64,000 nt of DNA from Hyphomicrobiales bacterium. GTDB taxonomy: Bacteria; Pseudomonadota; Alphaproteobacteria; Rhizobiales; Ancalomicrobiaceae. This document shows, one piece after another, positions 1 to 8,885 of the stretch (positions within the stretch are counted from its first letter, which is position 1; every line of letters starts with the position of its first letter). The DNA lies in contig JAJTBO010000022.1 in assembly GCA_021286855.1 (NCBI GenBank), forward strand, positions 1 to 64,000. The letters are read 5' to 3'. The notes beneath the pieces were generated by a model. The model was not told the origin of the DNA and ran no database searches. It worked only from the letters and a program-made list of their open reading frames with translations. A program made the translations under genes and the position numbers.

Positions 1-55
1 TTTCACGTATACACGCGTTCCAGGCGTGCGCCTTCAACCACTCGGCCACCTCACC
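1..55 (-). tRNA. tRNA-Ser (anticodon GGA), truncated by the window start
   Basis: Read on the minus strand the gene begins GGTGAGGTGGCCGAGTGG at position 55, the usual serine tRNA 5' end and D-arm. The anticodon stem CACGC/GCGTG encloses the seven-base loop CTGGAAC, which places GGA at the anticodon, so it reads UCC and UCU. The variable arm, T-arm and 3' end lie outside the window. No other tRNA was seen. Confidence 0.9.
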
Positions 56-118
56 GCATCCCCGGAGGGAAGCGGCCACTTCATATGCGATGGCGCGCGG
101 CCTTGCAAGCGCCGCCGG

Positions 119-3100
119 TCATGCGCATCGTTCGCTCGGCAGGGTTCCGGATTCCGCGGTCGCCACGGCGCGAGACTTCGCCGCCTCGCTCGCCAGATGC
201 GCCGCCACGGCGCACGCCGGCATCGGGCGGCCGTAGAGCCACCCCTGGAACTGATCGCAACCCTCCTGGAGCAGGCGATCGCGCTGCGCCTCGGTCTCCA
301 CGCCCTCCGCGGTCGTGGTGATGCCGAGGCTCGAACACAGGCTCGTCACCGCTCGAACGATCGCCACCGCGTCCGGCGTCTCGTCGAGGTCGCGCACGAA
401 GGACTGGTCGATCTTGACCTTGTCGAAAGCGAAGCGGCGCAGATAGCCGAGGCTCGAATAGCCGGTGCCGAAGTCGTCCATGGCGATGCGCACGCCGAAT
501 TCGCGCAACTGCGCGAGCGTCGCCAAGGTCGCTTCCGTGTCGACGAGCAGAACGCCCTCGGTGATCTCGAGCTCCAGGCGATCCGGCGGCAGCCCCGAGC
601 GGCCGATCGCGGCGAGCACGTCGAGCATCAGGGCCCGAGTGCGGATCTGAACCGGCGAGATGTTGACCGCCACGCGCAGATCCTTCGGCCAGCCCGCCGC
701 GACGCGGGTCGCCTCGCGCAGCACCCAGGCGCCGATCTCGCCGATCAGACCCGTCTCTTCGGCGAGCGGAATGAAATCCGCCGGCGACACCAGACCGCGA
801 GTGGGATGACGCCACCGCAACAACGCCTCGAAGGCCTCGATGCGCCCGCTCGCCGCGCCGACGACCGGTTGATAGTGCAGTTCGAACTCGCCGCGTTCGA
901 GGGCCTCGCCGAGATCGAGCTCCAGCGTGCGACGGCGCTGCAGATCCGCGTCCATCGACCGTTCGAAGAAGCGGGTAACGCCGCGGCCTTCCGACTTGGC
1001 GCGGAACAGCGCCATGTCGGCATGCGCGAGCAGCGCGTCCGGATCGGCGGCGTCGTCGGGCGCCATCGCCACGCCGATGCTCGCGCCGACGACGACGCGC
1101 GCTCCGTCGAGTTCGTAGGGCCGGGAGATCGCGTCGTGCAGCCGCCGCGCCAGCTCGGCCGCTTCCGCGGGTCGATCGCCGAGCGTCTTCAGCACCGCGA
1201 ATTCGTCGCCGCCGAGCCGGCCGACGGTCTCCCATCCACCGACCGCCTCGACGATGCGCTCCGCCACGACGGCGAGCAGGCGATCGCCGGTCGAATGGCC
1301 GAGCGCCTCGTTGATCGTCTTGAAGTGGTCGAGGTCGACGTAGAACAATGCCACCCGGCGGTGGGCGGCGTCGGCGGCGAGCGCCTCGACGAGGCGTTCG
1401 TGGAAATGGGCGCGGTTGGCGAGGCCGGTCACCGCATCGTAACGGGCGAGCTGCTCGAGCTCGGCCTCGGTGCGTTTGCGCGCGGTGACGTCTTCGTGGG
1501 TGATCGCGGCGCCGCCGTCGGCGGTCGGCGAAGCGGTGATCACCATGATGCGCCCGTCGACATAGGTCTCGATGCGCTGATGCGGCCGCCCTTCGGCGAC
1601 GGCGAGGCGGAAGAGCGGCTCCTGCGGCTGCGCCTCGCAGGCGCCGATGGCGCGTCGGCGCTCCAGTACGATCTCGATCGGCATCCCGACCGCGACCTCG
1701 CCCGGCCGGAAGGCGTACATCTCGAGGAAACTGTCGTTCCACACCACCAGACGCTCTTCGGCGTCGACCAGGAAGAACCCCTGCGGCATGGTGGCGATGG
1801 CCGCCTGCAGGCGATCGTATTGCCGGCGGATCTGCGTCTCGGCCTCGGTCTCCAGCCGGCGGCGGGCCGCGGCGAGCTCTCCGGTGAGGGTGCGGAAGGC
1901 GCGCGCCAGAAGACCGATCTCGTCGCGGCGTTCGGCGAGGGCGAGCGGCAGCGGCCGGTCGAGATCCTCCAGGCCGCTCAGACCGTGGACGTGCTCGGTG
2001 AACCGTTCGATCGGCCCGGTGACGCGCCGCGCCGTGTCGCCGGCGATCACCAGGACGAGCAAGAGCAGCGTCAGCGAGGTCAAGGCGACCGCGCCATAGG
2101 CCTCTTCGGTGGAGCGGACGACCGCGCCGTGGGCGCTCTCGTCGAGGAGGCGCGCGGTCGCCTCCAACCTGCGCACGGCGCGGAAATAGTCGTCGTCGAT
2201 GGCGTTCAGTTCGCCGCGTAGATCGGCGAGGTCGGCGCGCGCGCTGGTCAACGCCGCCTGCGCGACGAAGATGCCGCGGTCGCCGACCGCGGCTTCGGCG
2301 AGCGAGGTCAAGCGATCGGTCAAGCGATCCTGCAGATCGAGCCCGAGCGGTCCGAGCGACAGACGCAATTCCGCGACTTCCGCCGCGACCTCCCTCAGCT
2401 TGTCGACGCGACGACGGCGAAAGGCGTCGATCGACGACGCGCCCGCATAGGACGAGACGAGATCGGCGAGATTGCGGAAGCCGCCGAGATCGGCGTGCAG
2501 ACGCGCGATGGCCGCCGGCGATGGATATTTCGCCCCGGAGAAGGGATCCGCGCCTTCATCCGTCCCGTCGGCCGGCGCCGCGCCACGGATGAGCCGGGCG
2601 TCGATGCGGTCGAGCACGGTGGTCATGTCGGCGACGTCCGCGTCGATCCCTTCGCCGAGCACGACGATCCGATCGGCGATCATCCCGTTGCGCAGACAGG
2701 AGGCGAGAATGTCCTGCCCGACGGTCGCGAAACGGGCTTCGATGGCGGCGACGCGATCGAGGTCGGCGACGGCGCCGACGAGGGCGGCGCGGGGCCGCAG
2801 CCCGCCGACCAGACCATCTAGAGCCGCGCCGAAGCCGCCGAGATCGGCCCGCGCCGCCTCCACGCCGACGCATTGCTCGGCGGCGGCGCGAACGCTGGTG
2901 CGCACCCGCCGCCCGGTCTGGGTGAGTTCGAGCAGATCGGAGAGAAGCGGCGAGGTGACGTCGGTCGAGCGATGCAGCGTCGTGGCGATCTCATCGACGT
3001 AGTAGAGGCCGACGCCGCCGCCGGCGAGCAGCAACGCGCCGGCCAGAGCCATCACGGCGACGAGACGGGTCCGCAGCCGGTGACGGAAGCCCGCCGCTTC

Positions 3101-3145
3101 GGCCGTCCAGACGTCCTTCGCCTTCGTCGTCGCCCCACCGGTCAT
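119..3145 (-). CDS. Membrane-bound GGDEF-EAL bifunctional c-di-GMP protein
   Basis: A protein of about 1008 residues that should make and/or break cyclic di-GMP at the inner membrane. One transmembrane helix lies near residues 27-49, followed by a roughly 300-residue periplasmic region and a second helix near 350-370. After that come a HAMP linker, a PAS domain (about 430-545), a GGDEF domain and a C-terminal EAL domain. Both signature motifs are intact (LGGDEF near residue 645, EALLRW near 772), so neither activity can be excluded from sequence; in such tandems one domain is often only regulatory. The open frame extends 113 codons further upstream. I chose the ATG at 3145 because the region beyond it reads as intergenic and overlaps the htpG promoter. 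It is divergent from htpG and has no operon partner. The ligand of the periplasmic domain is not evident. Confidence 0.9.
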   Translation of the reverse strand: MTGGATTKAKDVWTAEAAGFRHRLRTRLVAVMALAGALLLAGGGVGLYYVDEIATTLHRSTDVTSPLLSDLLELTQTGRRVRTSVRAAAEQCVGVEAARADLGGFGAALDGLVGGLRPRAALVGAVADLDRVAAIEARFATVGQDILASCLRNGMIADRIVVLGEGIDADVADMTTVLDRIDARLIRGAAPADGTDEGADPFSGAKYPSPAAIARLHADLGGFRNLADLVSSYAGASSIDAFRRRRVDKLREVAAEVAELRLSLGPLGLDLQDRLTDRLTSLAEAAVGDRGIFVAQAALTSARADLADLRGELNAIDDDYFRAVRRLEATARLLDESAHGAVVRSTEEAYGAVALTSLTLLLLVLVIAGDTARRVTGPIERFTEHVHGLSGLEDLDRPLPLALAERRDEIGLLARAFRTLTGELAAARRRLETEAETQIRRQYDRLQAAIATMPQGFFLVDAEERLVVWNDSFLEMYAFRPGEVAVGMPIEIVLERRRAIGACEAQPQEPLFRLAVAEGRPHQRIETYVDGRIMVITASPTADGGAAITHEDVTARKRTEAELEQLARYDAVTGLANRAHFHERLVEALAADAAHRRVALFYVDLDHFKTINEALGHSTGDRLLAVVAERIVEAVGGWETVGRLGGDEFAVLKTLGDRPAEAAELARRLHDAISRPYELDGARVVVGASIGVAMAPDDAADPDALLAHADMALFRAKSEGRGVTRFFERSMDADLQRRRTLELDLGEALERGEFELHYQPVVGAASGRIEAFEALLRWRHPTRGLVSPADFIPLAEETGLIGEIGAWVLREATRVAAGWPKDLRVAVNISPVQIRTRALMLDVLAAIGRSGLPPDRLELEITEGVLLVDTEATLATLAQLREFGVRIAMDDFGTGYSSLGYLRRFAFDKVKIDQSFVRDLDETPDAVAIVRAVTSLCSSLGITTTAEGVETEAQRDRLLQEGCDQFQGWLYGRPMPACAVAAHLASEAAKSRAVATAESGTLPSERCA

Positions 3146-3382
3146 GCGTTCAGCCGAAATGTGCGCCCGCGGCGCGTTCCGTCGATCCCGACCCACGACG
3201 GCCGTCGCTCCCCGACGGCGGCCCTGGTCCGGCCATGATCCCGCCACAACCTTAAGAAGACGTTGCCCGAGACCCGCCGTCGGCCGCCAAGGTCTTGACC
3301 TTAGGTAAGAATCGGGAATGGGACGAAAGTTTCGTCGCCACTCGCGTCCGTCGAGTCCGTCGCTCGCGACGGCGCCTCGCCT

Positions 3383-3411
3383 CTTGAAAGCAGACGCTTT
3401 TTTTCCGATAT
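3383..3411 (+). promoter_or_regulatory. Sigma-32-like promoter of htpG
   Basis: CTTGAA at 3383-3388 and CCGATAT at 3405-3411 are separated by about 17 nt and lie 62 nt upstream of the htpG start. This matches the alphaproteobacterial RpoH pattern (CTTG, 17-18 nt, C-Y-T-A-T-like -10), which is expected for a heat-shock chaperone gene. The rest of the 328-nt gap between 3146 and 3473 shows no other gene. Confidence 0.5.
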
Positions 3412-3473
3412 CCGCTCGCAGAGCGCCGAGGTCGACGCCTCGACGGACGACGACGCATTCGACGGGAACGACG

Positions 3474-5357
3474 ATGACGGACACCAGCGAGCATCCGAAG
3501 GAAACCCACGCTTTTCAGGCCGAGGTCTCGCGCCTGCTGCACCTGATGGTGCATTCGGTCTATTCCAACCGCGACATCTTCCTGCGCGAACTCGTCTCCA
3601 ACGCCGCCGACGCCTGCGAGAAGCTGCGCTATCTGGCGCTCGAGACGCCGGCGCTTCTCGGCGAGGACGGCGATCTCGCCATCACGCTGGCCGTCGACGG
3701 GGAGGCGCATACGCTCACGATCGCCGACAACGGCATCGGCATGAGCCGCGACGAACTCGTCGAGAACCTCGGCACCATCGCCAAGTCGGGCACCCGCGCC
3801 TTCCTCGAGGCCGCTGGCGAGGCCGGCGGCAAGTCCTCCAATCTGATCGGCCAGTTCGGCGTCGGCTTCTATTCGGCCTTCATGGTCGCCTCTCGGGTGG
3901 TCGTCACCTCGCGTCGCGCGGGCTCGGACCAGGCCTGGACCTGGATCTCGAACGGCGTCGACGGCTACGAGGTGCAGCCGGCGGACGAGGCGGACGCGCC
4001 GGCGCGCGGCACCGTCATCCGGCTCGAGCTCAACGAGGAGAGCCGCGACTACGGCGAGCGGACCACCGTCGAGCGGATCGTCGAGACCTATTCGGCGCAC
4101 GTGCCGGTGCCGGTGCGCTTCGTCGAGGCGGACGGCGCGACGGCGAGCCTGTCGGACGGGTCGGCGCTGTGGGCGAAGCCGAAGTCGGAGATCACGGCCG
4201 AGGCCTACAAGGAGTTCTACGGCAACGTCTCCGGGCAGTGGGACGAGCCGGCGCTGACGCTGCACTACCGGGCCGAGGGGCGGCACGAATATTCGGTGCT
4301 GATGTTCGTCCCCTCGATGAAGCCGTTCGATCTGTTCGATCCGGCGCGCAAGGGCCACGTCAAGCTCTACGTCCGCCGCGTCTTCATCGCCGACGACGTC
4401 GAGCTGCTGCCCCACTGGCTGCGCTTCGCCCGCGGCGTCGTCGACAGCGAGGACCTGCCGCTCAACCTGTCGCGCGAGATGCTGCAGCACAATCCGGTGC
4501 TGGAGGCGATCCGCAAGAACGTCACCACGCGTCTCCTCTCGGAACTCGCCAAGACCGCCGCCAACGAAGCGGAGACCTTCGGCAAGATCTGGGAGGCCTT
4601 CGGCGCGGTGCTGAAGGAAGGCCTCTACGAGGACGCCGAACGGCGCGACGAGCTCTTCAAGATCGCCCGCTTCAAGACGACGACGAGCGGCGAGGCCAGC
4701 CGCACGCTCGCCGACTATGTCGGGGCGCTGAAGGAGAACCAGACCAAGATCTACTACATCCTGGCCGACGATCCGGCCCGCGCCGAGGCGAGCCCGCATC
4801 TCGAGGGCTTCCGGGCGCGCGGCGTCGAGGTGCTGCTGCTGACCGATCCGGTCGACGCCTTCTGGGTGCGCACCGCGCTCGGCTTCGACGGCAAGCCGTT
4901 CCAGTCGGTGACGCAAGGGGCGGCCGATCTCGACGCCATTGCCGGCGCCGAAGACGAAGCGAAGCCGGAGACGGACGCCGGCGAACTGGCGTCGCTGATC
5001 GAGACGCTGAAGACGGCGCTCGGCGAGCGGATCTCGGAGGTGCGCGCCTCGGCGCGTCTGGCCTCGAGCCCGGCGTGTCTGGTCGCCCCCGAGTTCGGCC
5101 CGGACAAGCAGTTCGAGAAGATCATGGCGCGCCACCAGGGCGGCCAGCCCTTCGCCAAGCCGGTGCTCGAGATCAATCCCGGCCATGCGCTGATCAAGGC
5201 GATCGCCGCCAAGATCGGGACGGACGCGGCGCTGGTCGAGGACGCGGCGCATCTCATCCTCGGTCAGGCGCGGATCGCCGACGGCGAAGCGCCGGAGGAT
5301 CCGGCCGACTGGGGCCGTCGTCTCGACCGGGTGCTGGAAAAGGCGCTCGGCGCCTGA
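3474..5357 (+). CDS. htpG: Chaperone protein HtpG (Hsp90 family)
   Basis: A 627-residue bacterial Hsp90, an ATP-dependent cytosolic chaperone that acts as a homodimer. The N-terminal GHKL ATPase domain shows the expected series NAADACEKLR, DNGIGM and GQFGVGFYSAF; the middle domain carries the conserved LPLNLSREMLQ segment; and the C-terminal dimerisation region is complete. The length matches the family. The start at MTDTSEHPKETHAFQAEV was preferred to an ATG 52 codons upstream because homologues begin immediately before the ETHAFQAEV segment and because a heat-shock-type promoter lies inside the longer frame. The gene stands alone and is divergent from the c-di-GMP gene. Confidence 0.97.
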   Translation: MTDTSEHPKETHAFQAEVSRLLHLMVHSVYSNRDIFLRELVSNAADACEKLRYLALETPALLGEDGDLAITLAVDGEAHTLTIADNGIGMSRDELVENLGTIAKSGTRAFLEAAGEAGGKSSNLIGQFGVGFYSAFMVASRVVVTSRRAGSDQAWTWISNGVDGYEVQPADEADAPARGTVIRLELNEESRDYGERTTVERIVETYSAHVPVPVRFVEADGATASLSDGSALWAKPKSEITAEAYKEFYGNVSGQWDEPALTLHYRAEGRHEYSVLMFVPSMKPFDLFDPARKGHVKLYVRRVFIADDVELLPHWLRFARGVVDSEDLPLNLSREMLQHNPVLEAIRKNVTTRLLSELAKTAANEAETFGKIWEAFGAVLKEGLYEDAERRDELFKIARFKTTTSGEASRTLADYVGALKENQTKIYYILADDPARAEASPHLEGFRARGVEVLLLTDPVDAFWVRTALGFDGKPFQSVTQGAADLDAIAGAEDEAKPETDAGELASLIETLKTALGERISEVRASARLASSPACLVAPEFGPDKQFEKIMARHQGGQPFAKPVLEINPGHALIKAIAAKIGTDAALVEDAAHLILGQARIADGEAPEDPADWGRRLDRVLEKALGA

Positions 5358-5363
5358 GGACGG

Positions 5364-5389
5364 GAGGCCCGTCTCGCGAGGCGGGCCTC
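5364..5389 (+). terminator. Hairpin downstream of htpG
   Basis: GAGGCCCG (5364-5371) pairs with CGGGCCTC (5382-5389) around a 10-nt loop, 6 nt after the htpG stop. No T-tract follows, so it may be a weak terminator or a Rho-associated 3' hairpin. It also lies just beyond the stop of the convergent gene at 5403. Confidence 0.5.
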
Positions 5390-5402
5390 GTGGGGGCGGG
5401 CC

Positions 5403-5870
5403 TCAGGCCTCGTCGAGGCCGGCGAGGGTTTCGCCGATGCGCCGGATCTGGGGCGACAGCTTGGTCAGGCGCTCGGCGATCCGCGCCTCGAGCAGCCGCG
5501 CGATGTCCGGGTAGCCCTCCAGCATGCGGCGAAAGAGGGCGCGGCGAACCGACAGCGTCCGGGCGCCGCCGACCGAGACGGCGGAGAGCGGACGCCGCGT
5601 CTCGACGATCAGCGCCATCTCGCCGATCAGACTGCCCGGGCCGAGCCGTTCGGCGACTCGCGGCGGCTTCAGCCGCTCGTCGAGGAGATCGATGCGCCCT
5701 TCGATCACCACCAGTCCGCCTTCGGCGTGATCGCCGGCGGAGAACACCCGCTCCTTGTCGGCGAAGTCGCGCTGATCGGCGGAGAAGGCGATGAGCTTCA
5801 ACGCCTCCTGCGAGACGCCTTCGAAGAAGGCGACGCCGGAGAGGATTTCGAGATCGCGGTCGAGGGGCAT
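5403..5870 (-). CDS. Cyclic-nucleotide-binding domain protein
   Basis: A 155-residue cytosolic protein made of a single cNMP-binding (CRP-type) beta-barrel without a DNA-binding domain. The phosphate-binding cassette is recognisable as LGPGSLIGEMALIVETRRPLS (about residues 77-97), close to the canonical GE(M/L)A...R(R/S)A pattern. A C-terminal helix (LLEARIAERLTKLSPQIRRI) follows the barrel. It starts 20 nt after the response regulator at 5891-6574 and is almost certainly cotranscribed with it. That suggests a sensory or modulating role linked to that regulator; this is inference from position. Whether it still binds cAMP or cGMP cannot be told. Confidence 0.8.
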   Translation of the reverse strand: MPLDRDLEILSGVAFFEGVSQEALKLIAFSADQRDFADKERVFSAGDHAEGGLVVIEGRIDLLDERLKPPRVAERLGPGSLIGEMALIVETRRPLSAVSVGGARTLSVRRALFRRMLEGYPDIARLLEARIAERLTKLSPQIRRIGETLAGLDEA

Positions 5871-5890
5871 GGGGGCGTTCGTCGTCAGGA

Positions 5891-6574
5891 TCAGGGCACG
5901 AGCTTGTAGCCGCCGGCTTCGGTCACCAGCAGTTCGGAATTGGAGGGATCCCGCTCGATCTTCTGGCGCAGCCGATAGATGTGGGTCTCGAGCGTGTGGG
6001 TGGTGACGCCGGAATTGTAGCCCCAGACCTCGTGCAGCAGCACGTCGCGGGTGACCGCCTTGTCGCCGGCCCGGTAGAGGTACTTCAGGATCGCCGTCTC
6101 CTTCTCGGTCAGGCGGACCTTGCCGCCCTTCTCGTCGACCAGGATCTTCGAGGAGGGACGGAAGGTATAGCGGCCGATCGTGAAGACCGCATCCTCGGTC
6201 TGCTCGTGCTGGCGCAGGTGGGCGCGGATGCGGGCGAGCAGGACGGCGAATTTGAAGGGCTTGGCGACATAGTCGTTGGCGCCGGCCTCGAGCCCGAGAA
6301 TCGTGTCCGATTCGGTGTCGTGGCCGGTCAGCATGATGATCGGCGCCTTGAAGCCGCCCTTGCGCAGCAGCTTCACCGCCTCGCGGCCGTCCATCTCGGG
6401 CAGGCCGACGTCCATGATCAGAAGATCGATCGGTTCGGCGCGGGCGGCGTGGATCGCCTTGGTGGCGCCGTCGACGTCGACCGTCTCGAACTCCTCGTAG
6501 AGGGAGAGTTGCTCGACGAGCGCCTCGCGCAGATCGCCGTCGTCGTCGCAGATGAGGATCTTTCGGGCCGCCAT
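5891..6574 (-). CDS. OmpR/PhoB-family response regulator
   Basis: A 227-residue two-component regulator. The receiver domain (1-120) has the acidic cluster DDD at 10-12, phosphoacceptor Asp55 in LLIMDVGLPEMDG, Thr83 and Lys105. The C-terminal winged-helix domain (about 130-227) contains the typical LTEKETAILKYL and HTLETHIYRLRQKIE segments. It should bind DNA as a dimer when phosphorylated. No histidine kinase gene is adjacent; the only partner is the downstream cyclic-nucleotide-binding gene, so the cognate kinase is encoded elsewhere. I do not assign a gene symbol because several alphaproteobacterial paralogues look alike. Confidence 0.92.
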   Translation of the reverse strand: MAARKILICDDDGDLREALVEQLSLYEEFETVDVDGATKAIHAARAEPIDLLIMDVGLPEMDGREAVKLLRKGGFKAPIIMLTGHDTESDTILGLEAGANDYVAKPFKFAVLLARIRAHLRQHEQTEDAVFTIGRYTFRPSSKILVDEKGGKVRLTEKETAILKYLYRAGDKAVTRDVLLHEVWGYNSGVTTHTLETHIYRLRQKIERDPSNSELLVTEAGGYKLVP

Positions 6575-6673
6575 GGGGTCCTCTCGATGGGAATCACGCG
6601 CCTCGAGCGCGGGCGCGCGGCGATCGGGCGCAGGAGACCACCGTTGCCCGATCCACGCAAGTCGGCGCGCCGA

Positions 6674-7969
6674 TCACGGCGTTCCCGGCCCATCTCGGCC
6701 GATCGCACAGGCCGCGAGATGGGCGTTCGGCCGCCTCGGATCGAAGCCTGCGGGCGAAGCGAAGAGCCGCAGCGGCGTCGCCCGTCGGACGTCGTCGCGG
6801 CCCGGAAACTCCTCCGGCCGCGCCCGGCCGGCCTCGATCAGGCGACCGGCGACGGCGCGATGGATCTCGGGGCGCAGCACCGAAGCGGCGATCCGATCGT
6901 ACCAGGCGTCGTCGCGCGTCTCCTCGATCAGGCCCCAGCGCCGCATCTCGGCGAGCGTCCAGACCGCGTCGTCGCGGAACGGATGGGTGGCGAAGTCGGA
7001 AAAGAAGCCGCCGGCGGAGCGCGCGGCGGCGAGCGAGGCGGCGATGATCGCCTCGTCGGCCCCGAGCCGATCGGAGGCGGAGAGGAGATGGGCGGCCTCG
7101 GCATGGTTGCGGCCGTCGTCGGCGTCGAGCCAGCGGGCGGCGCGCAAGAGGCCCTCGACCAGCGCCTCGACCGTCTGAGGATGGGCCTCGGCCCAGGCGG
7201 CGGAAAAGGCGAGCACGGAGCCGGGAACGCAGTCGACGATCGCCGAACCTGCGATCACCGCTCGGCCGAGGCCGCGCGCCTCGGCGATGCGCGGCCAGGG
7301 TTCGGCGGCGACGAAGCCGGCGAGCGCGCCTTCCTCGAGCGTCGCCGGCATCTGCGGCGGCGGGACGACCGAAATCGCGATCTCGGCGTCGACGTCCGCC
7401 GCGCTGCTCGCGCGCCCGCCCCAGCCCGGATGGATTCCCGCCGCGGCGAGCCAGGCGCGGACCGCCAGCGCCTCGGTCGAGGCGATCGCCGCGACGCCGA
7501 GCGAGGGCCGTTTGCCGGAGGCGGCGGCGCGATCGACGATCGCGCGGAGCGGCGTCGCCTCGGGCGCGTCGCCGGCGAAGAGCGCCGCATCGGCGCGCGG
7601 CAGGACCACCGCGGTCCGGTCCGGTCCGAAGGTCGCCGGCGTCACCAGCGCGGCGGCCGGACCGATCCCGGCGGCGGCGGCGAGGAGCTGCGCCGGATAG
7701 AGCTGCGCGGCGTCGAGATCGCCGGTGAGGAGGCGATCGAAGGCGGTCTTCCAACTGGCCTGCGGCTCCAGGATCACCTGAAGATCGTTCTCCTCGAAGA
7801 AGCGCAGATCGGCGGCGAGCGCGAGGGGCGCGAGATCGAGCCGCTTGGCGACGCCGAGGCGGACGACGTCCTTCTCCGGCGACAGCGGCCGGGCGCGGGC
7901 GGACCGGGCGAGAAGCAACGCCGGCGCGGCGAGGAGAGACCGGCGCGTCGGGCCACGATGAGCCGTCAT
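6674..7969 (-). CDS. NrtA/CmpA-like ABC transporter substrate-binding protein
   Basis: A 431-residue exported protein. The N-terminus carries a twin-arginine-like signal (RRSLLAAPALLLA, residues 9-21). The remainder resembles NrtA/CmpA-type periplasmic binding proteins: VRLGVAKRLDLAPLALAADLRFFEEN near the start, DRLLTGDLDAAQLYPAQLL, and a helical C-terminal region. Such proteins bind nitrate, bicarbonate or other small anions, or act as sensors. No permease or ATPase gene is next to it. Instead it is the last gene of a unit with two methyltransferases (13 nt after the gene at 7983), so it may be an orphan binding or sensor protein. The substrate is not predictable. Confidence 0.75.
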   Translation of the reverse strand: MTAHRGPTRRSLLAAPALLLARSARARPLSPEKDVVRLGVAKRLDLAPLALAADLRFFEENDLQVILEPQASWKTAFDRLLTGDLDAAQLYPAQLLAAAAGIGPAAALVTPATFGPDRTAVVLPRADAALFAGDAPEATPLRAIVDRAAASGKRPSLGVAAIASTEALAVRAWLAAAGIHPGWGGRASSAADVDAEIAISVVPPPQMPATLEEGALAGFVAAEPWPRIAEARGLGRAVIAGSAIVDCVPGSVLAFSAAWAEAHPQTVEALVEGLLRAARWLDADDGRNHAEAAHLLSASDRLGADEAIIAASLAAARSAGGFFSDFATHPFRDDAVWTLAEMRRWGLIEETRDDAWYDRIAASVLRPEIHRAVAGRLIEAGRARPEEFPGRDDVRRATPLRLFASPAGFDPRRPNAHLAACAIGRDGPGTP

Positions 7970-7982
7970 CGCCGGGCGCTCC

Positions 7983-8885
7983 TCACAGAGCGAGGCGCGC
8001 CCGCCGGATCTCGTAGAGCATCACGGCGGTGGCGATCGCGAGATTGAGGCTGTCGGCGCGGCCGGCCATCGGGATCTTGACGAGGCCGTCGCAAGTCGCG
8101 ACGTGGGCTTCCGGCAGGCCGGACTGCTCGTTGCCCATCATCAGCACGCAGGTCTCCGGCCAATCGACCGTGCGGTAGTCGACCGCGCCCTTGAGATGGG
8201 TGCCCCAGACGGGAACGCCGGTCTCGGCCTTCCAGGCGACGAAGTCGTCGAGCGAGGCGGCGAAGAGCGGCACATGGAAGAGCGAGCCCATGGTGGCGCG
8301 CACCGCTTCCAGCGCGAAGGGGTCCGTGGTGTCGCCGATCAGGATCACGCCCTTCGCGCCGACCGAATCGACGGTGCGGACGATGGTGCCGAGATTGCCG
8401 GGATCCTTGACGCCCTCGAGCGCGACGAGGACGCCTTCGGGGCGGCCGAGATCGGCGAGGCGGCCGATCCGCTGCTCGAAGGCGGCGACGACCATCTGCG
8501 GATTGTCGCGGCGGCAGATCTTGGTCAGCACCTCGTCGGAGGTCTCGAGCACGCGCGCGCCGGCCTTCCGCGCCCGTTCGACGGCGCGGGCGACCAACGG
8601 CTGATCCTTGACGCGGCTCGCGTGGATCAGGGTGCGGATCGGCCAGCCCTCGTCGAGAGCGTCGGTGACGAGCTTCAGCCCCTCGGCGAGGAAGAGGCGG
8701 CTCTCGGCGCGCTCCTTCTTCAGATGCAGGGCGCGCAGCTGCTTGACCGCCGGATTGGTCAGCGAGGTGATCGTCTCGACGGCGCGCTCGAGGGCAGGCG
8801 TGGGCGCGGCGGCGGGCGGGTGCTTGGCGCCGGGGCGGCGATAGAGATCGCGCGAGGCGTCGCGGGGCGGATCGCGGCGGGTCAT
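7983..8885 (-). CDS. TrmH/SpoU-family RNA 2'-O-methyltransferase
   Basis: A 300-residue SAM-dependent methyltransferase of the SPOUT superfamily, acting on rRNA or tRNA ribose. The N-terminal substrate-binding domain (about 40-115) begins ITSLTNPAVKQLRAL. The knotted catalytic domain carries motif 1 (DPGNLGTIVRT), motif 2 (MGNEQSGL) and motif 3 (IPMAGRADSLNLAIATAV), all intact. Its ATG overlaps the stop of the upstream methyltransferase by the ATGA arrangement, so the two are translationally coupled. A basic, low-complexity N-terminal stretch of about 35 residues precedes the fold. The exact target nucleotide cannot be told from sequence. Confidence 0.9.
   Translation of the reverse strand: MTRRDPPRDASRDLYRRPGAKHPPAAAPTPALERAVETITSLTNPAVKQLRALHLKKERAESRLFLAEGLKLVTDALDEGWPIRTLIHASRVKDQPLVARAVERARKAGARVLETSDEVLTKICRRDNPQMVVAAFEQRIGRLADLGRPEGVLVALEGVKDPGNLGTIVRTVDSVGAKGVILIGDTTDPFALEAVRATMGSLFHVPLFAASLDDFVAWKAETGVPVWGTHLKGAVDYRTVDWPETCVLMMGNEQSGLPEAHVATCDGLVKIPMAGRADSLNLAIATAVMLYEIRRARLAL

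Noticed and set aside
26-2221. Plus-strand open frame of 731 codons at the window start
   Set aside because: Fully antisense to the GGDEF-EAL gene and starts inside the tRNA; no recognisable domain.
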